This document shows, piece after piece, positions 23,752 through 32,913 of a stretch of DNA of 64,000 nt. Made by a program: the position numbers and the translations under genes. The DNA is from Dictyobacter kobayashii (lineage in GTDB: Bacteria > Chloroflexota > Ktedonobacteria > Ktedonobacterales > Ktedonobacteraceae). Below the pieces are notes generated by a model. The model was not told where the DNA came from and did not search any database. It saw only the letters and a list, made by a program, of their open reading frames with translations. Each line of letters opens with the position of its first letter. Within the stretch, counting starts at the first letter, position 1. The DNA lies in contig NZ_BIFS01000001.1 in NCBI RefSeq assembly GCF_003967555.1, positions 2,542,001-2,606,000 of the forward strand, in the 5' to 3' direction.

Positions 23752-25983
23752 CTACAATGACACGGTAACAGCGATTTTATCTCGAGAACTGGCGGTGCAA
23801 CCATCGGCAAAAAACCAGCGCTCATCCTTATCCCAGGGATCAAGTAAAGCGCTATAACCCTGTATATAAACAGATGAGCCAGCCGTCTCGTCCAATGCGA
23901 TCTCGCACGATCCCTGGCTCTGGCCTTCAATACGTTGCACCCAGAGCAGGGAATCACCAGTCATATGCGGAACATGATTGGCCAGCCTGGGCGGCCAGCG
24001 CTCGCTACTCCAGACGATCACGGCGTGCTGCACAAGTGGATGGTCGGGCCAGCGCCAGTTGAGGCTCAGATAGGTCGTGTCATTCCGTCGCCGTACTTTT
24101 GCGCTTAACAGGCTTAAATCTTGCTGGCGGATAAAGCGCAGGGCCGCCTTCTGCAGCTTAAAACAATTGATTTTGCTGAACTGGAGCGCCTTTAACGGCC
24201 ACGCGCATAGCAGGGCCGCCGCGTAGTCACGCTCAGCTAGCGCTCGCTCAATTTCAGTAGCAGCGATGGCCCCTGCGATACGTTGCTGCTGCCAGGGTGA
24301 AAAGGCGGCAAGATGCTGCTTTAAGGCTGGCTGGTAAGCATGACGTATGCGGGCATCATTGTCGCTAGCAATGCCCTGCAATATATCCTGCTTCATTAGC
24401 AGGTAGCTCCGAACCTCGTTTAGCAGACTAAGCTCCTGGGCAGAAAAGATGAAGTTACGTTGATATTTCGAGGTCTGAATGGCATCATAGGCGGCAAGCA
24501 AGGCCTCGCGGTTATCTGCACCATGTGCCTGCTGAAAAGCACGTGCCAGCAGCAGGATCTCTCGCTCCATTGGAGTCACATTCTGGGATTCATTCAAGAG
24601 CGGAGCATCATAGGCAGCGGCGATCTGGAGCGGTCGCTTATTGGCGATAGCGATCCGAAAACGGGCCAGGGCACTGCGGCGCTGTTGAGCCAGTCTGGCA
24701 CGCTGTAGCAGCTCTTCTGGGAAGGTCTGTACATCAAAGTGTCCAAAGTTACTGATTTCTTCATAGGCGGACGCTATCGCCTCGTCATCATCGCTCTGGC
24801 ACACCTGTCTAAAAGCCACTGTCTGCTCAGAAAGTTGGCGCTCCCGTTCACGTTGCGTACGGCTCACGGCTGGTCGCGTAAGTGGCCGCTGGCTGGCGCT
24901 GGTGATGGTATGCGCATTAGGAATTGTCCGCCGTTCTACAGGAGGATTTGGCACCACAGTTGGCACCACTTCCGGCTGTGTTGGTGGCGGCGCTACCTTG
25001 TACTCATGGGGCTGCTCAACCAGTTGCCATGGAAAGCGTACCTGCTCGATTGGCTGCTGACAGGCATGCCACAATGTGGATACAGCAGCGGTCAATTGTG
25101 GATCATTCAGCTGCATCAATGTCTGCAGCAGGCTGGAATGAGCAGGCTCCTTATAATCTTGCCGCGTAAATAAGAGATTCGTATCTAACAGCCGTCCCTG
25201 CGCATCACGTTTGGCGTAAGTCTCCCACAGTCCAGGTCGTAGCGAGAGGGCCAGCAAGGCCGTATAGATGACCAGCGCCGAGAAATCATCCATCGTCGCA
25301 TTAAAGGGCCGATCAGCCATTTGTGGATGCTGATAATCTGGCTGGCCAAGCAAGACGCGCTTTAAGTTTGCCGCCGTGGGTCCAAACTCCGGAATATATA
25401 CACCATCATAGTCCACCAGCGCCAGTCGACCATCCTCTCTACACATGACATTAACCGCCGCCAGATCGCCATGGGCCATTCCACAATGCCTCATCAGAGC
25501 AAGCAGTTCTAACCATTGCTGGACCAGGCGCTGTAGCCGTGGGATATCCTGGTGGCGGCAACAAGCATCCACCGTTTCAAGCAAGGTCAGACCATCAACC
25601 CATTCCATATCGATAACAGGATAGGCACGAGGTGGCTGAACTCCCTGTTCTTTGACAATCAGGCTATCCGCGTAGTAATGGCTATCGACAGTAATGGCTG
25701 GCACATGTGCGCGGAAGAAAGCTCCGATGCGTTCATAGCGGAAGCGCATATCCGCATCGATAGGTACCCGAAAGCAGCGCAGGGCACGCGGCTGCCCACT
25801 GAGGGTAATAAATTTATAGACAACAGCAAATCCACCTTCGATTCCCCAGGGACGCTCGACTGGTCCCAGAGTAGTCTGGGTGGTTAGAGTAGCAACTTTT
25901 CCTTGCTTTATTTCGGGGTCCGTAATCTTAAGCCGGGCCGCGGAAAAAAGCATCGCCTCATCATATGCAAGACGATCAGGCAT
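23752..25983 (-). CDS. TerY-P-type protein kinase with helical repeats and beta-rich C-terminus
   Basis: 743 residues. The kinase domain covers about 1-330: glycine loop GIEGGFAVVYKF, ALRCFR where VAIK is usual (Arg for Lys), catalytic loop AHGDLAAVNVM, and VDYDGVYIPEF for DFG. HGD and DYDG are features of kinases in TerY-P triads. A Pro-rich linker leads to helical repeats (about 385-610) resembling those in the neighbouring phosphatase, then a beta-rich segment with LNWRWPDHPLVQHAVIVW that looks like an FN3-type domain. It begins 4 bp after the PP2C stop codon, so translation is probably coupled. It probably phosphorylates partner proteins, with the PP2C reversing it. Confidence 0.85.
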   Translation of the reverse strand: MPDRLAYDEAMLFSAARLKITDPEIKQGKVATLTTQTTLGPVERPWGIEGGFAVVYKFITLSGQPRALRCFRVPIDADMRFRYERIGAFFRAHVPAITVDSHYYADSLIVKEQGVQPPRAYPVIDMEWVDGLTLLETVDACCRHQDIPRLQRLVQQWLELLALMRHCGMAHGDLAAVNVMCREDGRLALVDYDGVYIPEFGPTAANLKRVLLGQPDYQHPQMADRPFNATMDDFSALVIYTALLALSLRPGLWETYAKRDAQGRLLDTNLLFTRQDYKEPAHSSLLQTLMQLNDPQLTAAVSTLWHACQQPIEQVRFPWQLVEQPHEYKVAPPPTQPEVVPTVVPNPPVERRTIPNAHTITSASQRPLTRPAVSRTQRERERQLSEQTVAFRQVCQSDDDEAIASAYEEISNFGHFDVQTFPEELLQRARLAQQRRSALARFRIAIANKRPLQIAAAYDAPLLNESQNVTPMEREILLLARAFQQAHGADNREALLAAYDAIQTSKYQRNFIFSAQELSLLNEVRSYLLMKQDILQGIASDNDARIRHAYQPALKQHLAAFSPWQQQRIAGAIAATEIERALAERDYAAALLCAWPLKALQFSKINCFKLQKAALRFIRQQDLSLLSAKVRRRNDTTYLSLNWRWPDHPLVQHAVIVWSSERWPPRLANHVPHMTGDSLLWVQRIEGQSQGSCEIALDETAGSSVYIQGYSALLDPWDKDERWFFADGCTASSRDKIAVTVSL

Positions 25984-25987
25984 AGCA

Positions 25988-28156
25988 TCATCCCTTCCAC
26001 CAACGTAAGCTTGTCACCCACGGGCAGGCCTGCTCCAAACGTTGTCTGAACTCCGTAGGAGCATAGCCATGGGCGGCCTGTAACCAATCCTCTAGCTGTG
26101 TGGATTTCTCCCAGAGCAGATAATCCTCAAAAAGTTGACGATTCAAGAAGATTAACAGGATGTCTTTTAATTGACCTTCAGTCAGGTCCAATCCTTGTAA
26201 CAGACGCTCATAGTTAACCATTGGATCACTTTTAAAGGCCTGCCAGATATCAGGTAACAGAATATCTGGCAATAAGGGCATGGCAGCCCCGCTGCTATTG
26301 ACCGCGCGAATGCCTTCCTGAATCAACGGAGCATTGATCAGATCATCCAGGGTTGTCTGCTCCAGTTCTACGTCGCTCATTTTCTGGTAGACCCAGTGCA
26401 ACAAGTAAACGCGTTTAATAGCACAGACCTTTCTAAACCAGTATTCACTGATCGCAGGCACACCGCCATCCATAGCCTTTGCAGTCAACGGAGCCGCCTG
26501 ATACTGCTTTTTCTGCAGTAGCTGTTCAACATATTTCTTATCCGGCTCAGGAAAAAGGAGCACTTCATGATAAGGTGAGTGAAGAATGGCTTCAACCGCC
26601 TCCAGCTTGGCACGCTCATTCTGATCGTGGCGCACATCCATCCATTGCTGAGCCAGTAAGACTATTTGCCGCTCCTCCTGAGAAAGGATGGTCAGATTAC
26701 GTCCCATCAGATCAGAGGCAAGGGCAATCTGATCTACATATTTGCTGCCAATAGCACGCTGTACACGCAGGCGATCCTGTTCACGCTGGGCGGCCTGCAA
26801 AATACGTTCCTGGTCGCGCCGGGACAGTGAGACACTGCTAACATAAGGCGAGCTCTGCAGGTCGGCTGAGGCTTCAACGATCAGCATATCGTCATTGGAA
26901 CGCAACGCCTGGATCAGGGCCAGTTCCAATTGGAGCTGCTCCTGACTCTTGACCACTACCTGCATGGCTGCAGGTGGGGCGGGCGCGGGAGACAGACCAA
27001 AGCTAGCCGGGTCCTGTGGCGCCTCCAAAGCAATTCCCAGTCGGGTCAGGGTTTTACATACCGCGGCGGCACACGGCTCATCCAGCAACAAATGAGCATA
27101 CTTGCGCCACACCGGCGTGATCTTCTTGACCGCCTGCGGCCCATTGATCTCGCGCCGCAAGACCGTCAACACTTCACGCAATGCATCGGCCACCTGCCGC
27201 GCCATCTGCCACTGGTCCTCAGGGAAAAAGACGCCTTCTTGCTCCAGATCCTGGCCATCACCGAAAACAACGGCGGCCAGTTCTTTATTTTGCTCTTGTA
27301 CCGCCTGTAAAAAGGCAGCCTTACGGCTGGCACGCAGCTCGGGCTGATGGGCTGGCGTCATTCCCAGCACCAGTTCGCTGGTTTCATCAGCCTGGGCGCT
27401 TAAAGAGAGTACAATAGCCGTACTATCATCATCACCCATCGCCCCGGCCGTACGGCAGGCGGCGATAAAGCCCGGCCAGCTCTCGGTCGTCTGTTCCGCC
27501 ACGGTCTGAAAAGCACTCAGCGCAGTCTCTCCCGCCCTGCTGTCGGCATCCACGATCCAGCGCGCCACCGCGTCGGTAGCCAACAAGACACGATCTCCTG
27601 GTTCTAGCTCTACACAGCGCATAACCCCGCGCTGAAAATGGCGGTGAAAGGCACTGAGCTTTGAAGGCAGACTGATCGGCGGCTGATCAAAATCAGCCGC
27701 ATGTTCCAACGGAAAAGCAATAATTTCAGAGGCAGCAGCTTTATGGATAAAAATACAGGTATCCCCAAAGACAAGCATTTGGGCCTGGACCGACGCTCCA
27801 GCGACCGTGCCGGGCGCAACCACACGCACAGTCGCCAGGGTAGAAAAACTGCCTTCATTCTGCACTTTCTGCATCACATTCCAGGGCATACCATCCAGGG
27901 CTGGTAACGACTGCTGAAATTGTTCCTGTGCTGCGCGCAGCCACCACTCAACCTCGAAGGGATCTTCACTCAGAAGAGGTGTAGCTAAGAAATGATCTAC
28001 GAGATGCCTGGCCCAGATATTGGAGAATAGTGTAGTGCCAACCCCATCAGCCACCGCCAATAAACCTGCGGCAAGGTCTATAGCGTAAGCGTCCTCGCAG
28101 GACTGGTCATTGTGCTCAGATTTCCAACATTGGAGCCTGGTTACTTGTGCATACAT
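25988..28156 (-). CDS. PP2C-family protein phosphatase fused to helical repeats
   Basis: 722 residues. The N-terminal 255 residues form a PP2C domain with its metal-site motifs in order: CEDAYAID, LAVADGVG, GSFSTLATV, VFGDTCIFI, LLATDAVARWI and GDDDSTAIVL. The rest is helical. The region about 400-560 has the same pattern as the kinase repeats (RAIGSKYVDQIALASD... and LSQEERQIVLLAQQW...). No TM helix. It follows the vWA gene by 36 bp and precedes the kinase by 4 bp. In TerY-P systems the vWA protein, PP2C and kinase act together; here it likely opposes the kinase on shared targets. Confidence 0.88.
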   Translation of the reverse strand: MYAQVTRLQCWKSEHNDQSCEDAYAIDLAAGLLAVADGVGTTLFSNIWARHLVDHFLATPLLSEDPFEVEWWLRAAQEQFQQSLPALDGMPWNVMQKVQNEGSFSTLATVRVVAPGTVAGASVQAQMLVFGDTCIFIHKAAASEIIAFPLEHAADFDQPPISLPSKLSAFHRHFQRGVMRCVELEPGDRVLLATDAVARWIVDADSRAGETALSAFQTVAEQTTESWPGFIAACRTAGAMGDDDSTAIVLSLSAQADETSELVLGMTPAHQPELRASRKAAFLQAVQEQNKELAAVVFGDGQDLEQEGVFFPEDQWQMARQVADALREVLTVLRREINGPQAVKKITPVWRKYAHLLLDEPCAAAVCKTLTRLGIALEAPQDPASFGLSPAPAPPAAMQVVVKSQEQLQLELALIQALRSNDDMLIVEASADLQSSPYVSSVSLSRRDQERILQAAQREQDRLRVQRAIGSKYVDQIALASDLMGRNLTILSQEERQIVLLAQQWMDVRHDQNERAKLEAVEAILHSPYHEVLLFPEPDKKYVEQLLQKKQYQAAPLTAKAMDGGVPAISEYWFRKVCAIKRVYLLHWVYQKMSDVELEQTTLDDLINAPLIQEGIRAVNSSGAAMPLLPDILLPDIWQAFKSDPMVNYERLLQGLDLTEGQLKDILLIFLNRQLFEDYLLWEKSTQLEDWLQAAHGYAPTEFRQRLEQACPWVTSLRWWKG

Positions 28157-28192
28157 ACAAATTCAGTTTCTCATTCGTATTTTCATTCAAAT

Positions 28193-29080
28193 TCACTCAT
28201 TGACATTTAACGGTTGGGTCGCCGGAACACTGGCAAAGATAAACATCTGGCGCACAGATGCGGCATCGCCATTAAAGATCATACCGCGCGCACCCGGCTG
28301 GATATCTTTACCCAGCAATGAACGCAAGAGCTGACGACTGCTCTCCGGAATTTCACTGGAGATCTCAAAGAGAGAACGGGCGTATGCATCCTCTGGTAAC
28401 TCTTCGCTATTGGCCGGATAAACAATCGGGGACAGGTTGAAATCCGTAATATGTACATTGAAGAACAGAGCCTGCCCATCATTAGTACGAATCTGGCTGA
28501 TCTCCTGTGCCACGGCCAACGGATCTCCATCACTGGCAATCCCATCGGTCACATTAATAATAACAGGAGGATAACTATCGGGATGGTTAGAGGCCCACTC
28601 CTGTGCCAGATCACGCGCCTGTTCCAGCGCCATACACATGGGCGTGCCAGCACCAGCTTTGGCCTTGACCCAAACCGGAAAAGGTACAGTGATCTCGATT
28701 TCCTGGCCTGTATCGTCGATCTCTGTTCGCTTACGCCTCTCGATATCAAGTGGGTTCATCTGTAATTCTGGCAAGCTGATAAAGGACTTCCCAGACAAGC
28801 CACCCTGCAGAACTGGCTCAACCGAAATACCCTCGTAACCCAGCACCGCTACCTCCGCACGCGGTCGAACCTCCGTTGTGCCATCTCTCTGGGCCACTGT
28901 ATTGGCCACGATCAATTCATTTAAGAAGCCGTTCAGGACCGTTGCTACCATATCGCATTTGCGACGACCAGCGCCGGCCTGAGCCATGCCAAAAGGATCT
29001 GCCATCGAGCCCGATTGATCAAGTAAAAAGATCAGGCACCCCGGACGTGAACCCGCCCAGACCTGTGTATATGTATCCAT
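28193..29080 (-). CDS. vWA-domain protein (TerY-like), first gene of signalling operon
   Basis: 295 residues. The MIDAS metal site is complete: DQSGS at residues 21-25, the Thr in AGAGTPMC, and NVTDG for the last Asp. The start at 29080 is chosen because the promoter at 29121-29165 would put the transcript start near 29130; the upstream ATG at 29116 would leave almost no leader. TerY-like vWA proteins pair with PP2C phosphatases and kinases in chemical-stress and conflict loci. Here the order is vWA, PP2C, kinase, coiled-coil membrane protein. The metal-bound vWA domain probably binds a protein partner in the cytoplasm. Confidence 0.88.
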   Translation of the reverse strand: MDTYTQVWAGSRPGCLIFLLDQSGSMADPFGMAQAGAGRRKCDMVATVLNGFLNELIVANTVAQRDGTTEVRPRAEVAVLGYEGISVEPVLQGGLSGKSFISLPELQMNPLDIERRKRTEIDDTGQEIEITVPFPVWVKAKAGAGTPMCMALEQARDLAQEWASNHPDSYPPVIINVTDGIASDGDPLAVAQEISQIRTNDGQALFFNVHITDFNLSPIVYPANSEELPEDAYARSLFEISSEIPESSRQLLRSLLGKDIQPGARGMIFNGDAASVRQMFIFASVPATQPLNVNE

Positions 29081-29120
29081 AGTTAAACTCACTAATTTTA
29101 TGACTAACTCAAACAAACAA

Positions 29121-29165
29121 TGACTTTACAGTCATCAATTTACCTAATGGTCAGAGTATTGTCAA
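29121..29165 (-). promoter_or_regulatory. Promoter with TetR-type operator, vWA/PP2C/kinase operon (site C)
   Basis: Minus strand: TTGACA (29165-29160), 17-bp spacer, TAAATT (29142-29137), TGACT-N4-AGTCA (29134-29121). The bases between the -10 box and the dyad are the same as at sites A and B. The vWA start is about 50 nt downstream. Confidence 0.85.
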
Positions 29166-29819
29166 GTACACTATACCATGACGGCTAGCCTGTTCAAACT
29201 GCATAGGACTGTTTTCCAGCTCAATTTTTGCTTTTTTTGCTGACAAATACAAAAATTAAGCTGAAATCATTTTCTATATATACAGAAAGGCAACACGTAT
29301 TTATAAGGACGTGCGCTGGCGCGCCCGAACAGTTTTTATCGTGTGGTGTAGAAAAAGCGCAGTTGCGCTTTTTCTACACCACACGATAAAAACTGTGTCT
29401 GAACCTCATGATCTCCGCGATCCTCATACCTTCAGCGCTCAAGATATCATCCTCATGCCCTGGCGCCCAAGAAGTCATCTTTGTGCCCTGGCACTAAAGA
29501 AATCATCTTTTTGCACCACGAAAAGATAAAGGTGCGGGCGCGCCTGCGCCCGCCCGCAAGGGAACGAGGCGATTTCTATAGCAATGAAGATAAGACACAC
29601 AATAGATACGGGAAAAAAGGGGAGAAAATGCGGGGGCCAGGTATCGACACCGATACCTGGCCATCATGCGGTAAAAGTAATCTGAAGCGCTGCATATGCA
29701 ACTGCCCCAGGTTTATGCATGGGGTCTTCAAACGTTATCACTAGCCCACTTATTCGTCCTCTATACATCCTTGATAGATGAGGTAAGAGACAAAAATATT
29801 GTAAGCAGGCTTCCAGCAA
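29166..29819. other. Gene-free region holding a hairpin repeat element
   Basis: Upstream part: A/T-rich with an imperfect inverted repeat (CAGCTCAATTTTTG near 29217 and CAAAAATTAAGCTG near 29250). 29308-29560 is a repeat element described separately. 29561-29819 shows no convincing gene or site. Confidence 0.5.
29308..29560. repeat. Hairpin repeat element R1
   Basis: A left GC-rich end (GCGCTGGCGCGCCCG, about 29314-29328) is followed by a perfect 33-bp inverted repeat (29329-29361 and 29364-29396) with a 2-base centre. Then come degenerate direct repeats of about 33 bp built around CATC(T/C)T...CCCTGGC. The right end, a GC-rich stretch at 29531-29560, is the inverse of the left end of element R3. 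No coding capacity. Confidence 0.75.
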
Positions 29820-30725
29820 TTAACTACTCTGACTTATGAAAGCGACGCCTGTTCCAACCCGGAACAGAGAATTTGTGACCGCGCCAGGATGGTTCCCCCA
29901 GTTCATCGAACTAGCGATCACGGTACCATCGTTGAGAATCTGTTCAACTACAGCAACATGTCCTACAGGTGATGCTCCTTGAACACCTGCCTGCAAAACA
30001 AGTATCGAGCCAACCGTCGGGACGCTGGATACATGCCACCCAAACTCCGGGGCACGATCGACCCATTCTCCAGCATCAGCATTCATGCTCCATGGCACAA
30101 AAACATCGTGCAATTGGTAGTAGCGCGCTACAGCCCACCAGGTACATTGCCCAACCGGAAAAGTATTATGATTGCTGGCCGCCATTGAGAATGGGGCCAT
30201 GGCTGCATAATAACCCGCTGGTACTCTATGTAAAGCAACACTGACGGGAAGATCTGTCTCTTGATAGGGCACCGCTTGAAACTGTGGGGCCGCGGGCTGA
30301 TCGCGTTTCTCTAAACTCATTTGAGCCACATGTTTCATTAATGCCAGAGGCGCTGCCAATCTACGCGGCAGCTTAAACGTACGAATAGCGCTACTCATGT
30401 CTTCTAACGGTATGCTCGGAATACAAATACTCTGGTTGATGTATATCGAATTGGGGCCACTCAAACGATTATAGGCCACAATGCTCTGCTCGCCAAAACC
30501 ATAGTACGCGGCAATACTCGCAAGTGTCTCATTCCTGATAACAGTATGAATGCGATCAGCTTGTGAGCAAGCGACATTAGTTCGCGCGTGCGCACCCTCC
30601 ACATTCGCTCGCGACGTTACACCAACTAAGCCAAGTCCAAAGACGATGATAAAACAAGTACTCACTACAAAACTCACTACGTTGTACCGCTGGAAAACTT
30701 TCCAGCTTCGTGGTTGTGTTTGCAA
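29820..30725 (-). CDS. Secreted LysM-CHAP cell-wall hydrolase
   Basis: 301 residues. N-terminal signal-like helix (VVSFVVSTCFIIVFGLGLVG), one LysM peptidoglycan-binding domain at about 60-103 (HTVIRNETLASIAAYYGFGE...IYINQSICIP), a linker, and a C-terminal CHAP domain at about 190-300. The CHAP domain has the Cys in FPVGQCTWWAVARYYQL, the His in VGHVAVVEQI and a SMNWG motif. CHAP domains are amidases or endopeptidases acting on peptidoglycan. Likely functions in wall turnover outside the membrane. It stands alone; no operator of the TetR type is seen upstream. Confidence 0.85.
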   Translation of the reverse strand: MQTQPRSWKVFQRYNVVSFVVSTCFIIVFGLGLVGVTSRANVEGAHARTNVACSQADRIHTVIRNETLASIAAYYGFGEQSIVAYNRLSGPNSIYINQSICIPSIPLEDMSSAIRTFKLPRRLAAPLALMKHVAQMSLEKRDQPAAPQFQAVPYQETDLPVSVALHRVPAGYYAAMAPFSMAASNHNTFPVGQCTWWAVARYYQLHDVFVPWSMNADAGEWVDRAPEFGWHVSSVPTVGSILVLQAGVQGASPVGHVAVVEQILNDGTVIASSMNWGNHPGAVTNSLFRVGTGVAFISQSS

Positions 30726-30910
30726 TGTATCCTCTTTCGAATATACAACTTGCAGACCCCCGCAAACGTCTTTAATGAAGCCTTTAAGCGTTTACAATGT
30801 CCAATTATTTAACGCTTAGATTGATGATCACAGACGTATAGTTTCAATATACACTACATACAGCAATAATATATTCTAATATATCTTTTTTCAGACTGGT
30901 TTATAAATAA

Positions 30911-30937
30911 AAAAGCGCCCATAAGGGGCGCAAGTGT
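30911..30937 (-). terminator. Terminator after the Gfo/Idh/MocA gene
   Basis: GCGCCC/GGGCGC arms with a 5-base loop, 24 bp beyond the stop codon, followed on the minus strand by TTTTTTATTT. Confidence 0.8.
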
Positions 30938-30960
30938 TTTTTGGCGGATCGTTGCTTTTG

Positions 30961-32070
30961 TTACGCCTTTTTGTCGATGAGATCTACCAGCAGGGCTGCG
31001 TATTTCTGGCGATCGAGGGGCAGGTCTACTGCATTGTGGGTATAGTTAGAATATATACAGGCATTGGCCAGTTCCAGCGCCATGATACCTTCGGCCCCCG
31101 CTGAGGTAAAGGGTGTGCCATTAAGGATGGCTTCATTGAAGGCCCGGTAGACGGTTGCGTGATTGCCAGCAATGTCCGTACTCAGGGTGATAGGAAGCTC
31201 GTGGCTGGCTGGAGAGGCCATAGCTTTGGGCGAGGTGGCCACGAAATCGGCGATGTCGGCTTCTAAGCCACGAGCACTTAATTGACCGCCGTTGATCTCT
31301 AACTGTCCATAGGTGCCAACAATTTTCAAGTATTCGGACTGGTCGGCCTCGGCTGTACTGATGTGAAGCGACCCTAAGGCGCCATCAGGCCACTCGAGGG
31401 CTGCTTCTACCGTATCTTCGGTCTCGATATTGTGCAGGAAGCGGCGCGTCCAGCCAAAGACACGCGCGGGCTTGCCTACCAGGTGGCACAGGAGGTCCAG
31501 GTGATGGGGAGCCTGATTCATTAAGACACCTCCGCCCTCGCCTTTCCAGGTACCACGCCAGCCAGCGGATTGGTAATAGCGTGCGGTACGCGTCCATACT
31601 GCGGACATGGTTACATGCTGGATGCGGCCAATCTGTCCGCTTTGCAATAGTTGACGGGCGGCTCGAATTTCGGGTCTGAAACGGTGCTGGAAAACAACAC
31701 CCAGTAAGAGTCCGGAATCTTCAGCGGCCTCGACCATCGCATCCGCCTCACCAACATGGACAGCCATCGGCTTCTCGACCAATACGTGGCAACCTGACCG
31801 CAAACAATCAATGGCAATCTGTGCATGGTAGGGATGCGGGGTCATAATCACCGCTACATCCGGCTTTATCTCGCTCAGCAGCTGACGATGATCAGCGAAA
31901 AAAGGGCAGTTCCACTCCTCTGCCCGTTGCTGGCCGATCTCTGCATTTACATCTGAAACCGCCACCACAGCAATTGAGGGCATTTGTAGGGCCGCACGAT
32001 GCATTCCTAGCACCCCGGCACCTGCTCCAATGATCGCATAACGTAATTTATTGGTCTGCTTTGACTCCAT
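30961..32070 (-). CDS. Gfo/Idh/MocA-family NAD(P)-dependent oxidoreductase
   Basis: 369 residues from the ATG at 32070, which has AAGGAG about 6 bp upstream. The Rossmann fold shows AIIGAGAGVLGMHRAAL, VAVSDVN and VIMTPHPYHAQIA; the family motif is HVLVEKPMAV, with the conserved Lys of the EKP box. The C-terminal half has the usual NQAPHHLDLLCHLVG. It probably oxidises or reduces a sugar or inositol-type substrate; the substrate is not deducible. No pathway partner is adjacent. Confidence 0.88.
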   Translation of the reverse strand: MESKQTNKLRYAIIGAGAGVLGMHRAALQMPSIAVVAVSDVNAEIGQQRAEEWNCPFFADHRQLLSEIKPDVAVIMTPHPYHAQIAIDCLRSGCHVLVEKPMAVHVGEADAMVEAAEDSGLLLGVVFQHRFRPEIRAARQLLQSGQIGRIQHVTMSAVWTRTARYYQSAGWRGTWKGEGGGVLMNQAPHHLDLLCHLVGKPARVFGWTRRFLHNIETEDTVEAALEWPDGALGSLHISTAEADQSEYLKIVGTYGQLEINGGQLSARGLEADIADFVATSPKAMASPASHELPITLSTDIAGNHATVYRAFNEAILNGTPFTSAGAEGIMALELANACIYSNYTHNAVDLPLDRQKYAALLVDLIDKKA

Positions 32071-32226
32071 AATCCAGAACTCCTTATCTTTATTATTCGG
32101 CAGCGCGGCAAGAAAATTATAATAAAGCCGCCATTCTCCACTAAGCATGATATTCCATCGATCTTGGATCACTTATTCTCATGTGGAGGATGGCGGCCGC
32201 GTTAGCAGGCAAAAGGTTAGCTCGCC

Positions 32227-32684
32227 TTACAAGCGCTTTTTACGTTTGCCCAGGGTCTCTTGTCCGGTAGGCTTCTGATCGAAGCTAACCAGATCTGCCA
32301 TAGAGGGATCGGGCAGCGAGCGCAATGGGCTGTCATTGCCTGGCTCACCAGTCTCCTGATTGTAGCCAACTTCGCTGACCTGCTCGGGGCGAAATGGATT
32401 AAATGAATGCATTCCCGGAGGGGCGGCGTCGAGCGTGGGCCTGGTCTGGATGTAGGCCAGCTAGGCCACGAAGCCGCAACAGTGGCGGCAGTACTGCTGA
32501 TAACATCCTGTTGTACCAGTGCAGTCTGGGCAACCTCTGGTGTAGTAGCCTCGGTAGCCTCTGACACAGGCTGTTGAACCTCTGGTGCGGTCTGGGTAGC
32601 CTCTGGCGTGGTCTGAGGGGTACGAGTTACCTGCGCCTTGGGTCCTTTAGCCGCTTTATTTTTTACTTTTTGGTCACGAGCCAT
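32227..32684 (-). pseudogene. Hypothetical low-complexity protein, frameshifted
   Basis: The front (MARDQKVKNKAAKGPKAQVT..., rich in Thr/Pro/Gln/Val) reads in one frame to about 32465. The sensible continuation (LAYIQTRPTLDAAPPGMHSF... to the end LGKRKKRL at 32227) is in another frame. A one-base change near 32460 explains both. The restored protein would have about 150 residues: basic ends, no TM, likely disordered. Function unknown. The ATG at 32684 has AGGAG upstream, so it was or is a real gene. Confidence 0.6.
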
Positions 32685-32913
32685 AGATTACTCCTTTATA
32701 GCAGTGATAGATAGAGTGAACGAGAGAGGAAATAACAACCAGCCGATAATAACGTTTTAACCCGTACAACTTTTTATGCTATATAAAATTAGTACTTACG
32801 GGTACTGAGTTCCTTATAATAATGCTACTCGTTCCATAATTTGGACAAGCTAATCTTATTGAATATTGTACACCGTCACAGCCATATATGCGATGGAGGT
32901 TGGAGGGAAGATA

